A stretch of 56,735 nt of DNA, taken from the NCBI GenBank assembly GCA_005798825.1, contig SYIL01000038.1:1-56735 (forward strand). The letters run 5' to 3'. Positions 9,399 through 18,299 of this stretch are shown in pieces; the stretch's first letter is position 1, and each line of letters opens with the position of its first letter. A program made the translations under genes and the position numbers. Below the pieces are notes generated by a model. It did not search any database. It worked only from the letters and a program-made list of their open reading frames with translations, and had not been told where the DNA came from. Origin of the DNA: Bacteroidota bacterium (GTDB lineage Bacteria > Bacteroidota > Bacteroidia > NS11-12g > UBA955).

Positions 9399-9608
9399 TT
9401 ATAATTTTTTCAAAATTAGGTACAAACTTGATGCAACACCCAATAACATGCCAACAATGGTAGCAAATGGTGTCTTCCAGGGTAAATTTTGGTCTGCATA
9501 AAAACCCAAAAAAGTACAGGAAACAATAATCAGTATCATTTGAAAAGCCATACCGGTATATTTCAAAAAACCCGCTGATTCTTGCGTATCTTTTTGAAAT
9601 GTTTTCAT
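9399..9608 (-). CDS. atpZ: AtpZ-like F1Fo ATPase accessory protein
   Basis: This 69-aa protein has two transmembrane helices. It follows the AtpZ pattern: a short polar N-terminus, helix 1 with GMAFQMILIIVSCTFLGFYAD, the turn DQNLPWKTPFATIVGML, and helix 2 with GVASSLYLILKKL. AtpZ with AtpI is reported to form a Mg2+/Ca2+ transport unit linked to ATP synthase assembly. It lies 12 bp after the bactofilin gene and 4 bp before the AtpI-like gene. Confidence 0.82.
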   Translation of the reverse strand: MKTFQKDTQESAGFLKYTGMAFQMILIIVSCTFLGFYADQNLPWKTPFATIVGMLLGVASSLYLILKKL

Positions 9609-9620
9609 TAATTATTCAAA

Positions 9621-10028
9621 TTACTTTGAAGGAATCGGATTTGCCGCAGGTACACTAACCACAACATTCATTGAACAACGGCCATTAAATTGCGCACCCG
9701 ACTCTATCACCATTTTATTGGTAATAATATCGCCGTCTATTTTGGCTGATGGCTTTAATTCCAATATTTGTTTAACGGTAATATTTCCCTTAATGTGGCC
9801 AGCAATGGTTGCTGAATCAACTTCTATATTGCCAAGAATTTTACCCGTATTGCCTATAACCAATCGTTGACCGACCTTAACATGTCCTTCAATAGACCCA
9901 TCCACCCGAAAATCTCCATTAGAAATTAAATCTCCTGTAATGCGCGTGCCTTGTCCAATTATATTTAAAATTCCCTGCGATTGTTGGGGGCTATCTTTTT
10001 TGGTGGGATTCGACGTGAATATTGACAT
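9621..10028 (-). CDS. bactofilin (polymer-forming cytoskeletal protein)
   Basis: The 135-aa protein has the bactofilin core: short repeating beta-strand turns such as GQGTRITGDLISNGDFRVDG, SIEGHVKVGQRLVIG and GNIEVDSATIAGHIKGNI, which fold into a right-handed beta-helix and polymerise without nucleotide. N- and C-terminal tails are polar and Pro/Ser-rich, as in the family. Bactofilins organise cell-wall enzymes and cell shape. Here it lies directly downstream of a short membrane protein that resembles the anchor region of M23 peptidases and directly upstream of the ATP synthase genes, all in one minus-strand unit. Confidence 0.93.
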   Translation of the reverse strand: MSIFTSNPTKKDSPQQSQGILNIIGQGTRITGDLISNGDFRVDGSIEGHVKVGQRLVIGNTGKILGNIEVDSATIAGHIKGNITVKQILELKPSAKIDGDIITNKMVIESGAQFNGRCSMNVVVSVPAANPIPSK

Positions 10029-10071
10029 GGTTTTCGGTTGTTATGCAAATATAGTGAAAGTGAGACAATTA

Positions 10072-10452
10072 TCATTTTTTCATTGGTCGAACAGATGTAG
10101 AGTCAAAAATATTCTCTTTTCCGTTTAAAATCGCATTTAAAGCCTCTTGTTTGTTTTCGCGGACTTGCAATTTAAGGCTCATATCTTCAATTTTCTGATT
10201 CAACTCTAAAAGCTCTTGACGCGATTCATATTTTACTGCATTGGGAATAATCGCTTGCATGGGGGTATATGTCAATAGCAGTATAACCAGCACAGAGAAA
10301 AGCAAAAATAGACTGCTCATAAGCATCAAAACATTGATGGGAGTTAAACGAACTGAGAACACTTCAGCGAATGTTGTATCGTTTATTAAAACAAAACGAT
10401 GTTTATTTCGAAGATTGGCGATAATTTTGCGCTTGGTAGAAGTTTTGGGCAT
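10072..10452 (-). CDS. membrane anchor protein resembling the N-terminus of Bacteroidota M23 peptidases
   Basis: This 126-aa protein has a basic N-terminus, the segment KHRFVLINDTTFAEVFSVRL, one transmembrane helix (about residues 42-64), then TYTPMQAIIPNA and a short coiled coil. This order closely recalls the N-terminal anchor of the M23 (LytM-like) peptidases that neighbour bactofilins in many Bacteroidota, but the peptidase domain is absent and only 43 bp separate the stop from bactofilin. The frame extends to a TTG at 10461; I chose the ATG at 10452. Possible role: a bactofilin membrane partner without catalytic activity. Confidence 0.7.
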   Translation of the reverse strand: MPKTSTKRKIIANLRNKHRFVLINDTTFAEVFSVRLTPINVLMLMSSLFLLFSVLVILLLTYTPMQAIIPNAVKYESRQELLELNQKIEDMSLKLQVRENKQEALNAILNGKENIFDSTSVRPMKK

Positions 10453-10480
10453 TTTTATCAAAATTGAATCAATATTGTAT

Positions 10481-10488
10481 CAAAAATA
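10481..10488 (-). promoter_or_regulatory. -7 box of the bactofilin/ATP synthase operon
   Basis: The minus strand reads TATTTTTG, an exact match to TAnnTTTG, 28 bp upstream of the first ATG of the operon (10452). No clear TTG -33 element is seen at the usual distance. This is the only candidate promoter I see for the ten-gene unit. Confidence 0.4.
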
Positions 10489-10512
10489 GCGTTTATTCCT
10501 ATACCATTAAAA

Positions 10513-13176
10513 ATGCGCCAGCCTCTAAATAAATTTTTTTTGTTTTTTTTTCTATTCGCAGGGAGCTTTTTTAGTGCTTGTAGCAACCAAGAATCTTGGA
10601 CTTATAAAGCTTGGCACAACACACTGGCCCATTACAACACATTTTTTAATGCCGAACAAAAATGGCAAGAAACAGAAGCGTTGACGCGAGAAGCTTTTAA
10701 GGACGATTTCAGAAAACCTTTAGTTTTGTTTAATTATGGCGGAAATGAAGTACTAAAAAATAATCAAAGCGCAATGGATGAGGTCATTAAGAAAGCCTCA
10801 ACTATGATTGACAAACACCCCAAGAGTAGATGGGTTGATGACGCATACTTATTAAATGGCAAAGCGTATTTCCTTAAAGGTGAAACAAGCGCAGCTAAAG
10901 ATTTATTTGAATATGTAAACGAACATTTCACAGATCCCCAAATTCGCTTTAGTGCCCAACTATGGATAGCAAGATGTTTATACCAAAAATCACAATGGAT
11001 TGATGCAGAAGTATTGGCTCAATCTATTCTCATCAATCAAGATCTGCCAAATTCTTTGTTAGGAGAAACCCACAAAGTATTGGGTAGTATTCAATTTGCT
11101 TTAGGTAAATACACTCAATCAGCAGCACACCTTGAACTGGCTCTGCCCCATAGCAAGAATCGAATGGATAAATACCGCCTTCATTTTGCACTCGGACAAT
11201 GCTATCAATTTGACAAACAATTTGACCTTGCAGGCTTCCACTTTTCAAAAGTTTCCAAATTAAATCCCCCCTACGAATTGTCTTTCAACGCCCGAATAGC
11301 ACAAGTCAGTATTTTATCGGCCAAGCAAGAGAACTATGCCAAAGCAAACAAGGTTCTCTTGAAAATGCTAAAAGACGACAAGAACATAGATTTTTATGGG
11401 CAGATTTATGTAAGTATGGGGAATAATGAACTTAAGGCAAACAATATATTATTGGCGATCAAACGGTACAACCAGGCCATCCAACTCTCTTCGGTAAAAG
11501 AATATAAAACCAATGCATACCTTGCATTGGGGAATTATTTCTTTTCAAATCGCAGGTACGAAAAAGCCGCTTTGTATTACGATTCTGCCAATAACATTAT
11601 CGACGAATCTCACCCAGATTTTGAAGAAATTGTTACGCGCAACGACATATTATCTGATTTATTAACAGAAGTTATGACAATCTCCCAGAATGACAGTTTG
11701 CTCAGAATGGCCAATGATCCAACCTGGCGAACCAAAAAAATTAAAGAAGCCATTGAGCGTGAAAAAAAAATACAGGAATCGCTTTCAAAAATAAAAAAAA
11801 TCAATAGTAACCAAGCGAGTAATAATTTCAATCCAGCCTCAATGCCAGGCATGAATGGTATGGGTGATTTGGGAATGCCAAATTCCATGACAAGCCCCGA
11901 TTTGGGAATGCGTTCTACCAGCGGGAATTCATCATTCCCATTTTATAACCCACTCAATCGAAGCAAAGGTGAACAAGAGTTTAAAAAAATATGGAGTACC
12001 CGAAACAACAATGATTTTTGGCGATACGGCGCAAGAAAATCGATTTCTGAACCAATCAATGAAACGATGGTCAATACAACTCGCGATTCATTAACCCAAA
12101 AAACGCTCAAAAAAAACGACATGATTCTAATTCCCAGCGATGTTTTAGAGGAAGAAAAAAAATATTACATCGGATTGCCACTCAGCGAAGAAGCTAAAAA
12201 GATGGCACTGGCAGAAATCGAGAAATCATTGTTTGAAGCTGCCCGTATCTACCAAGATCGTTTGCAAGAGCCCAATGAATCAATTCGTTTGTATTCTGAA
12301 TTAATCAAGCGCTTTCCACAATCCGAAAACTCCGCACAAGCCCATTACGAATTAATAAAATTGTATCGTATGGGGGGAGACTTTTCCCAGGCCGATGGCT
12401 GGAAAGCCAAACTAATTGCAAATTTTCCAAAAAGTATTTACGTCCGATTATTGGAAAGTGGTGGAATATTGTCTGAAATAATCAGGTCGAACAGTGGTGA
12501 TAAAATCATTGATAGTTTGTTCCAAACAATGGTAAATGCCTACAACAATGGATTGTTCAAAGAGGCAATTGATTTAAAAATGCAAGCCGACAAAAATTAC
12601 TCTGGAAACCAATTACAAATCAAATTTGATTATTTACAGGCCATCGTATTGATCAAACAAGGAAATACTGAAAAAGGCATTGAATTGCTTAAACAACTGG
12701 TTGCAGACTACCAATCGTCTGATATCACGTTGCGGGCAAAAGACATTGTTGAAGCCAATGACAGAATTAAGGCTGCGGAACTTAAAAGTAAAGACACAAG
12801 CAATACTGTTGCCGCGCAATACCAACAAAGTGCTGGCGAATCCTTAGGGTGTATTTTTATATTTGCAAAAGGGAGCAATACAAATTTAATTCGGGCTGCA
12901 TTAAGCGACTTCAACAAAAAACAATTTGGGTCTGAAACCCTTGATATTTCAATGCCCCTGAGCATTGGAAGTAGGTATATACTGCGAATATCAAACTTTA
13001 CAAAACCCCAAATTGCCGAAGAATTCATTGCATACGCCTCAAAATCAAAGGCGTTTTTTTCTGAAAAAGGTCTATATGAATACCAAGTATTGACTATTAG
13101 TGAACCCAATTTTATTCTTCTAACCCAAGCATTAGACCTCCCGGCCTACCAATTGTTTTACGAAAAAAACAAATAA
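10513..13176 (+). CDS. porW: type IX secretion lipoprotein PorW/SprE (TPR protein)
   Basis: This 887-aa lipoprotein has a signal peptide ending in a lipobox with Cys23 (GSFFSAC). Next comes a long array of TPR-like helical repeats (about residues 60-370 and 560-740), interrupted by a Gly/Met/Pro/Asn-rich linker (about 430-480) and the segment WSTRNNNDFWRYGARKS. The C-terminal domain begins near IFIFAKGSNTNLIRAALSDFN. This architecture matches SprE of Flavobacterium and PorW of Porphyromonas, a periplasmic lipoprotein linking parts of the T9SS and needed for secretion and gliding. It is followed 27 bp later by the PBP1A gene, suggesting joint expression of secretion and wall synthesis functions. 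Confidence 0.88.
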   Translation: MRQPLNKFFLFFFLFAGSFFSACSNQESWTYKAWHNTLAHYNTFFNAEQKWQETEALTREAFKDDFRKPLVLFNYGGNEVLKNNQSAMDEVIKKASTMIDKHPKSRWVDDAYLLNGKAYFLKGETSAAKDLFEYVNEHFTDPQIRFSAQLWIARCLYQKSQWIDAEVLAQSILINQDLPNSLLGETHKVLGSIQFALGKYTQSAAHLELALPHSKNRMDKYRLHFALGQCYQFDKQFDLAGFHFSKVSKLNPPYELSFNARIAQVSILSAKQENYAKANKVLLKMLKDDKNIDFYGQIYVSMGNNELKANNILLAIKRYNQAIQLSSVKEYKTNAYLALGNYFFSNRRYEKAALYYDSANNIIDESHPDFEEIVTRNDILSDLLTEVMTISQNDSLLRMANDPTWRTKKIKEAIEREKKIQESLSKIKKINSNQASNNFNPASMPGMNGMGDLGMPNSMTSPDLGMRSTSGNSSFPFYNPLNRSKGEQEFKKIWSTRNNNDFWRYGARKSISEPINETMVNTTRDSLTQKTLKKNDMILIPSDVLEEEKKYYIGLPLSEEAKKMALAEIEKSLFEAARIYQDRLQEPNESIRLYSELIKRFPQSENSAQAHYELIKLYRMGGDFSQADGWKAKLIANFPKSIYVRLLESGGILSEIIRSNSGDKIIDSLFQTMVNAYNNGLFKEAIDLKMQADKNYSGNQLQIKFDYLQAIVLIKQGNTEKGIELLKQLVADYQSSDITLRAKDIVEANDRIKAAELKSKDTSNTVAAQYQQSAGESLGCIFIFAKGSNTNLIRAALSDFNKKQFGSETLDISMPLSIGSRYILRISNFTKPQIAEEFIAYASKSKAFFSEKGLYEYQVLTISEPNFILLTQALDLPAYQLFYEKNK

Positions 13177-13203
13177 CTTTTTACATATATTCGCAGTGGA
13201 TAT

Positions 13204-15435
13204 ATGGCCTTGCCCGACTATAAATTTTTCTTTATCAAACGTTTTTGGCTATGCCTTTTGGGTGGAATCGTATCTGTTCTATTATTGTTTATGCTAGTCG
13301 GATTTGGCTTGTTTGGAGAAATGCCCGAAGTGGAAGATTTAGAAAATCCCAAAAATTCATTGAGTTCAGATATTTTGGGTGATGACGGAACCACTATCGG
13401 CTCTTTTTATTTAGAAAACCGAAGTAATACAAACCAAAAAAATATTGCCCCCTGTGTTTTTAGTGCACTCGTAGCAACTGAAGATATTCGATTCTACAGT
13501 CATTCTGGCATTGATATTCGGGGAACTTTGAGAGCCATAGCTGGATTGGGAATGAATGGTGGAGCAAGCACCATCACCCAACAGTTATCCGAAAATATGT
13601 TTTACCGCATAGAACGTCCATCAACAAAAATTGGGATGGTTATGCAGAAATTTAAAGAGTGGGTCATTGCTATTCAACTGGAAAAAAGATTTACCAAAAA
13701 TGAGATCCTTACCCTTTATCTCAATACGGTTCCGTTTTCAGGAATTTCTTTTGGTATAGAATCTGCTTCACACGAATTTTTTAATACTTCTGCAAAAAAT
13801 CTGAAAATAGAACAAGCAGCTATCTTAATTGGAATGCTCAAGGCAAACCACCGATATAGTCCCAAATTCAATCCTGACAAGTCATTATTACGCAGAAATA
13901 CAGTATTGGAACAAATGAATAAATACGATTTCTTGAGCAGCGATAGTTTAAAAATGCTCAAAGCCTTACCAATCAAAATTGACTATCGTTCTTCGAAAAT
14001 GGATGGGATGTCTCCATATTTTAAATTTTATCTTGGAGAATATTTAAAGCCCTGGTGTAAAAAAAGGGGTATCAATTTATACCGCAGTGGACTAAAAATA
14101 TACACCACGATTAACCCAAAATTGCAACAATATGCCGAAAATGCCGTGTCACAACACATGCCCGATTTGCAAAAGCAATTTTACCAAACTTGGGGAAAAG
14201 ACGCCCCTTGGCGTTATGTAACCGACTACCGCGTCATTCCAAACTTTATCGAAAATGCCATCAAAAAAACGGCGCGTTACAAAGAACTTTCGGCTGAGTT
14301 CGGCAACGATGAAATTAAAATAATGGCTGCGCTCAAAAAACCCATTCGGATGACACTATTTTCTTGGCGGGGTGATATTGATACGATGATGTCTCCATAC
14401 GATAGTATGGCATATATCAAAAAAATATTGATGGCAGGATTTATTGCCATTCAGCCTGAGAGTGGCCATGTTAAAGCATGGGTTGGTGGAATCAATCACA
14501 AATACTTCAAATACGACCATGTTAACTCCAATGCAAGACGCCAAGTTGGTTCTACATTTAAGCCCATCGTATACGCTACCGCAATGGATATAAACCAAAT
14601 GTCTCCTTGCACTGAATTTCCACGCGAACGAACCATTTTTACTACAGATGGACAAAAATGGTCGCCACAAAATTCCGATGGCAGTTCAGGTGGAATTTGG
14701 ACTATGGCAAGGGGTTTGGCCCAATCTGATAATTTAATTACAGCGCAAGTGATGAAAAGTATGGGTGAAAATGCCCCCGAAATGGTTGTGAAATTTGCCG
14801 AGCGTGTGGGCATTAAACCAGGCCGTATCCCAATGGTGCCATCTATTTGTTTGGGAACCATGGAATTATCTCCCATAGAAATGGCCAGTGCCTATTCTTC
14901 ATTTTCAAATAGTGGTTTGTGGATAGAACCCTCTTTTTTACTCAGAATTGAAGACAAAGATGGAAATGTTCTGGAGGATTTTAATACGGTAAAAACAGAC
15001 CAAGTGTTGAGTGCAGAAAAAGCCTATACCATATTTCGCATGCTAGAAAATGTAGTCAATGCAGGGACCGGAAGCCGGATTCGTGGTGGAAAATTTGCTG
15101 TTGAAGGTCATATAGCTGGCAAAACAGGTACCACACAAGGATCAGCCGACGGCTGGTTTGTGGGACTTACTAAAAATTTGGTTTGTGCAACTTGGGTTGG
15201 CGCCGACGACCCTACTGTTCGTATCAGAGGAACACTGATTGGACAGGGTGCCAATATGGCCTTACCCATATATGCGTACTTCATTAAGGCTGCATTGACA
15301 GACAAATCAACGGGAATTTCAGCCGACGAATTGGCAATGCCTGATGACTTTGACCCTGGAATATTTGACTGCAATTCAATTGAATCTGGGAAATTAAAAA
15401 AAGCTCCCGTAAATATTCCTGGATTGGGTGAATAA
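13204..15435 (+). CDS. mrcA: penicillin-binding protein 1A (bifunctional transglycosylase/transpeptidase)
   Basis: This class A PBP polymerises and cross-links peptidoglycan. The 743-aa protein has a cytoplasmic tail, one transmembrane helix (about residues 14-37) and a GT51 domain with EDIRFYSHSG (catalytic Glu93) and GASTITQQL. The transpeptidase domain carries all three motifs: STFK with nucleophile Ser450, SDN at 508-510, and KTGT at 640-643. There is no long C-terminal extension. Start is ATG at 13204, with an imperfect -7-like element (TATATTCG) about 10 bp upstream, so it may be transcribed both from porW and from its own promoter. Confidence 0.97.
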   Translation: MALPDYKFFFIKRFWLCLLGGIVSVLLLFMLVGFGLFGEMPEVEDLENPKNSLSSDILGDDGTTIGSFYLENRSNTNQKNIAPCVFSALVATEDIRFYSHSGIDIRGTLRAIAGLGMNGGASTITQQLSENMFYRIERPSTKIGMVMQKFKEWVIAIQLEKRFTKNEILTLYLNTVPFSGISFGIESASHEFFNTSAKNLKIEQAAILIGMLKANHRYSPKFNPDKSLLRRNTVLEQMNKYDFLSSDSLKMLKALPIKIDYRSSKMDGMSPYFKFYLGEYLKPWCKKRGINLYRSGLKIYTTINPKLQQYAENAVSQHMPDLQKQFYQTWGKDAPWRYVTDYRVIPNFIENAIKKTARYKELSAEFGNDEIKIMAALKKPIRMTLFSWRGDIDTMMSPYDSMAYIKKILMAGFIAIQPESGHVKAWVGGINHKYFKYDHVNSNARRQVGSTFKPIVYATAMDINQMSPCTEFPRERTIFTTDGQKWSPQNSDGSSGGIWTMARGLAQSDNLITAQVMKSMGENAPEMVVKFAERVGIKPGRIPMVPSICLGTMELSPIEMASAYSSFSNSGLWIEPSFLLRIEDKDGNVLEDFNTVKTDQVLSAEKAYTIFRMLENVVNAGTGSRIRGGKFAVEGHIAGKTGTTQGSADGWFVGLTKNLVCATWVGADDPTVRIRGTLIGQGANMALPIYAYFIKAALTDKSTGISADELAMPDDFDPGIFDCNSIESGKLKKAPVNIPGLGE

Positions 15436-15436
15436 C

Positions 15437-15467
15437 TTGCTTTTTTTAAACGAATTTCTTACATTTG
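15437..15467 (+). promoter_or_regulatory. promoter of rpmE2
   Basis: TACATTTG (15460-15467) matches TAnnTTTG exactly, and a TTG (15437-15439) lies 20 bp upstream. The predicted transcript starts about 20 nt before the ATG at 15493. The -33 element begins immediately after the PBP1A stop codon. Confidence 0.6.
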
Positions 15468-15492
15468 CGACTCTTTAATAAAAAAAACACCA

Positions 15493-15741
15493 ATGAAAGT
15501 TGATATTCATCCCTCTAATTACCGCAAAGTTGTATTCAAAGACATGAGCTGTGATTATAGTTTTTTGACCCACAGTTGCGTCAATACAAAAGAAACCATT
15601 GTTTGGGAAGATGGAAGTGAATATCCCCTATTTAAATTGGAAATATCCTCACAATCACACCCTTTTTATACTGGTAAACAGAACTTGGTTGATACTGCTG
15701 GTCGTATCGATAAATTTAGAAAACGCTACGAGAAAAAATAA
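15493..15741 (+). CDS. rpmE2: ribosomal protein bL31, type B
   Basis: This 82-aa 50S subunit protein begins [17 protein letters not shown], then has [11 protein letters not shown]-like and SHPFYTGKQ segments and a basic tail FRKRYEKK. These are diagnostic of bL31. It lacks the CxxC zinc-binding pairs of the A-type protein, so it is the zinc-independent B form. It has its own promoter and is followed at once by a strong terminator, so it is likely a single-gene transcript. Confidence 0.97.
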   Translation: MKVDIHPSNYRKVVFKDMSCDYSFLTHSCVNTKETIVWEDGSEYPLFKLEISSQSHPFYTGKQNLVDTAGRIDKFRKRYEKK

Positions 15742-15760
15742 TTTTTGCTATTTGCAGACA

Positions 15761-15788
15761 AAAAAGCCAAGCGAACGCTTGGCTTTTT
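15761..15788 (+). terminator. rho-independent terminator after rpmE2
   Basis: AAAAAGCCAAGC (15761-15772), loop GAAC, GCTTGGCTTTTT (15777-15788): a perfect 12-bp stem with A-rich and T-rich arms, 19 bp after the rpmE2 stop. The symmetry would allow termination on either strand. Confidence 0.9.
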
Positions 15789-15798
15789 CTTTTTGGTG

Positions 15799-15806
15799 TA
15801 AATTTG
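15799..15806 (+). promoter_or_regulatory. -7 box directly before the GlmU-like gene
   Basis: TAAATTTG matches TAnnTTTG exactly and ends only 4 bp before the ATG at 15811, so transcription would start at or next to the start codon. A TTG at 15779-15781, inside the terminator stem, could act as -33 element with a somewhat short 17-bp gap. Confidence 0.5.
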
Positions 15807-15810
15807 CCAT

Positions 15811-17031
15811 ATGATCGTTCAATTTATTGAACCGACAAACATTGTCGATTTATACCCCCTAACCCTTACCCGCCCTGCAGCCGACCTGCGTTGTGGAATT
15901 CTCACATTGGCCGAGAAATGGGTTTTTGACCTCAACTTAAAGAGGGAAGAATGGGGTTATTTACCCCAAACACATTTGCAACATAACAAAGGAGCCTTTG
16001 AGCCTGTTGCAGAGGCTACTGTATATATTGTTGGAAACATTCTGCCGAATGAAACATTGGTTTTAGCCATTCAATCACTAAAAGGAATTGAAAGTGTTTG
16101 GCATGAGGGAAGCTTAATCGCTGCTTCTGCTGGGGCATACTCCCTACTTTCAGACGCCCAATTTAACGCAGACAATATTCTTGACAGTGCAGCATTTCAT
16201 ATTGCTGCAAAAAATATAACAATCAGCGTCGCGAAAATTGATCGTCCATTCTCACTGTTTGTGCTGAATGGCAAAGAAATAGACAACGACTTTAAACGCA
16301 TCACTGCCCATAGACATTCAAGTTCGTTGAGCAATACCAACAGAATAATAGGAGCTTACCCTATTTTTATGGAAGAGGGCGCCAAAATAGAATGTTCGAT
16401 ACTGAATGCTTCCGAAGGCCCTATTTATATTGGAAAAAATGCACAAATTATGGAAGGTTGCATGATCAGAGGTCCGTTTGCAATGTGTGAAGGTGCTGTC
16501 CTGAAAATGGGTTGTAAGGCATACAATGCAACAACATTGGGTCCATACAGTGTTGCCGGAGGAGAAATTTCAAATGTTGTATTTTGGGGGTTTTCCAACA
16601 AGGGACATGACGGATTTTTGGGAAATTCAGTTTTGGGTGAATGGTGTAATATTGGTGCTGACACAAATTCCAGCAACCTAAAAAATACCTACGACGAAGT
16701 AAAAGTTTGGAATTATACCAGCCAAAAGTTTGAGTTGAGTGGGCAACAATTTTGTGGATTAATCATGGGAGATCACAGCAAATGTGGAATCAATACAATG
16801 TTTAATACAGGAACTGTAGTGGGCGTGGCGTGCAATGTGTTTGGAACAGGATTTCCCAGACAATTTATTCCAGACTTTAGTTGGGGCGGAGCACAAGGCT
16901 TTGTAACCCATACACTGGCGGCTGTGCATAAAACCGCCGAATTGGTTATGCCTCGTCGCCAAAGGAAGTATACTGAATCCGAAAAACGTATTATGGAATC
17001 AATTTTTGGTCTATGGGCAAAGCTTCCCTGA
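15811..17031 (+). CDS. GlmU family sugar nucleotidyltransferase/acetyltransferase (Bacteroidota type)
   Basis: The 406-aa protein has an N-terminal nucleotidyltransferase-like domain starting VQFIEPTNIVDLYPLTLTRPAADLRCG, with the R-x-x-x-D-LRCG pattern of the Bacteroidota GlmU-like family. A C-terminal left-handed beta-helix (about residues 185-350) follows, with hexapeptide-type turns such as IYIGKNAQIMEGCMIRGPF and NIGADTNSSNLKNTYDEVKV. The family is proposed to make UDP-N-acetylglucosamine or a related activated sugar from hexose-1-phosphate; substrate is inferred. It sits alone between the rpmE2 terminator and convergent mdh. Start ATG at 15811. Confidence 0.88.
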   Translation: MIVQFIEPTNIVDLYPLTLTRPAADLRCGILTLAEKWVFDLNLKREEWGYLPQTHLQHNKGAFEPVAEATVYIVGNILPNETLVLAIQSLKGIESVWHEGSLIAASAGAYSLLSDAQFNADNILDSAAFHIAAKNITISVAKIDRPFSLFVLNGKEIDNDFKRITAHRHSSSLSNTNRIIGAYPIFMEEGAKIECSILNASEGPIYIGKNAQIMEGCMIRGPFAMCEGAVLKMGCKAYNATTLGPYSVAGGEISNVVFWGFSNKGHDGFLGNSVLGEWCNIGADTNSSNLKNTYDEVKVWNYTSQKFELSGQQFCGLIMGDHSKCGINTMFNTGTVVGVACNVFGTGFPRQFIPDFSWGGAQGFVTHTLAAVHKTAELVMPRRQRKYTESEKRIMESIFGLWAKLP

Positions 17032-17230
17032 CAAGACCCTATTTGCCAATACCCAACCTTATCAATACTGTTGAAATTAGTTGCCAAAATGAATGATGCG
17101 TATCTGCTTTCAGTGGGGATTAATGGAACGATCTACTCGAACAATTTCATAAACACAATAGAAAAAATAAAGAATGAGTGGCACTCCTAAAAGACAATGC
17201 TACGATGAAATTCTGGAACAAATCGGTTCT

Positions 17231-18154
17231 TTATAAAGCCGCGTTCATGCTGCGAACGGCAAGAGCACTCTTTTGAAACTCGGCTTTTTCGTCATCCTTT
17301 AATGATAATGCAACAATTCTCTCCCAACCTCCTTTACCCAGTATTACTGGAACTCCAATACAAATATCAAATTCGCCATATTCGCCATCTAAATAAACAC
17401 AACAAGTCATCATCTTCTTTTGATCACAAACAATACTTTGAACCAATGCGCTTACCGCTGCGCCGGGGGCATACCAAGCGCTGGTCCCCAGCATTGCTGT
17501 CAGTGTTGCACCACCAACCATTGTGTCAGCCTTAACTTTGTCGAGTACCTCCTTGGACAATAATTGTGAAACGGGAACTCCTTTATAAGAAGCCAATCGC
17601 AACAAGGGAATCATGGTGGTATCTCCATGCCCTCCGATAACCATTGCATCCACATCTGAAGGCGGGCAAGACAAAGCACTCGACAAATAATGTTTAAATC
17701 GAGCAGAATCGAGGGCCCCACCCATACCTATAATTCTATGCTTTGGTATACCTAAAATCTGCTTGGTAAGCTGAGTCATCGTATCCATTGGATTGCTCAC
17801 AATCACAAAAATAGCATTTGGTGAATGTTCTAAACAGCTTAAAACAACCGTCTTAACGATACCGGCATTGATGCCAATTAATTCTTCTCGTGTCATCCCT
17901 GGCTTGCGGGGAATACCGCTTGTAACAACAATAACATTGCTGTTGGCGGTCTTGGAATAGTCGGATGTACTACCCGATATGCGAGAATCAAATCCGTTCA
18001 ATGAAGCCGTTTGCATCAAATCGAGGGCTTTCCCCTCCGCAAAGTTTTCTTTAATGTCTAGCAATACAACTTCTGCAGCAAAATTCTTCATTGCAATGTA
18101 CTCTGCACAGCTTGCCCCCACGTTGCCGGCCCCGATGATACTAATTTTACTCAT
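17231..18154 (-). CDS. mdh: malate dehydrogenase
   Basis: NAD-dependent malate/oxaloacetate oxidoreductase of the TCA cycle, LDH-like type. The 307-aa protein shows the Rossmann motif GAGNVGA (residues 8-14), Asp at the end of strand 2 (VVLLDI) for NAD binding, the mobile loop GIPRKPGMTREEL with the two substrate arginines typical of malate specificity, VSNPMDTMT, and the catalytic His in GGHGDTTMIP. It is divergent from speA and convergent with the GlmU-like gene. The 199 bp between 17032 and 17230 hold no recognisable gene. Confidence 0.97.
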   Translation of the reverse strand: MSKISIIGAGNVGASCAEYIAMKNFAAEVVLLDIKENFAEGKALDLMQTASLNGFDSRISGSTSDYSKTANSNVIVVTSGIPRKPGMTREELIGINAGIVKTVVLSCLEHSPNAIFVIVSNPMDTMTQLTKQILGIPKHRIIGMGGALDSARFKHYLSSALSCPPSDVDAMVIGGHGDTTMIPLLRLASYKGVPVSQLLSKEVLDKVKADTMVGGATLTAMLGTSAWYAPGAAVSALVQSIVCDQKKMMTCCVYLDGEYGEFDICIGVPVILGKGGWERIVALSLKDDEKAEFQKSALAVRSMNAAL

Positions 18155-18178
18155 ATTTCTGAATTCTTATTATACAGG

Positions 18179-18186
18179 CAAAAATA
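18179..18186 (-). promoter_or_regulatory. -7 box of mdh
   Basis: The minus strand reads TATTTTTG, an exact TAnnTTTG match, 24 bp upstream of the mdh ATG. No clear -33 TTG is present at the normal distance. Confidence 0.45.
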
Positions 18187-18259
18187 CTAAAATAGGGGAC
18201 ACTCTGCAGAAAAAAACCAAGTCACTTACTTAATGTAAAAAAAATTGAACTAACTCACT

Positions 18260-18267
18260 TACTTTTG
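18260..18267 (+). promoter_or_regulatory. -7 box of the arginine decarboxylase gene
   Basis: TACTTTTG matches TAnnTTTG exactly, 32 bp upstream of the TTG start codon of speA. The only nearby TTG upstream (18245) is too close to be a normal -33 element. Confidence 0.45.
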
Positions 18268-18299
18268 CTGGTCATTATACAACTAATAAAAAAATAAAA

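Noticed and set aside
17087-17188. A 33-codon plus-strand ORF between the GlmU-like gene and mdh
   Set aside because: Very short, no recognisable features, no promoter box, and inside a convergent gap.
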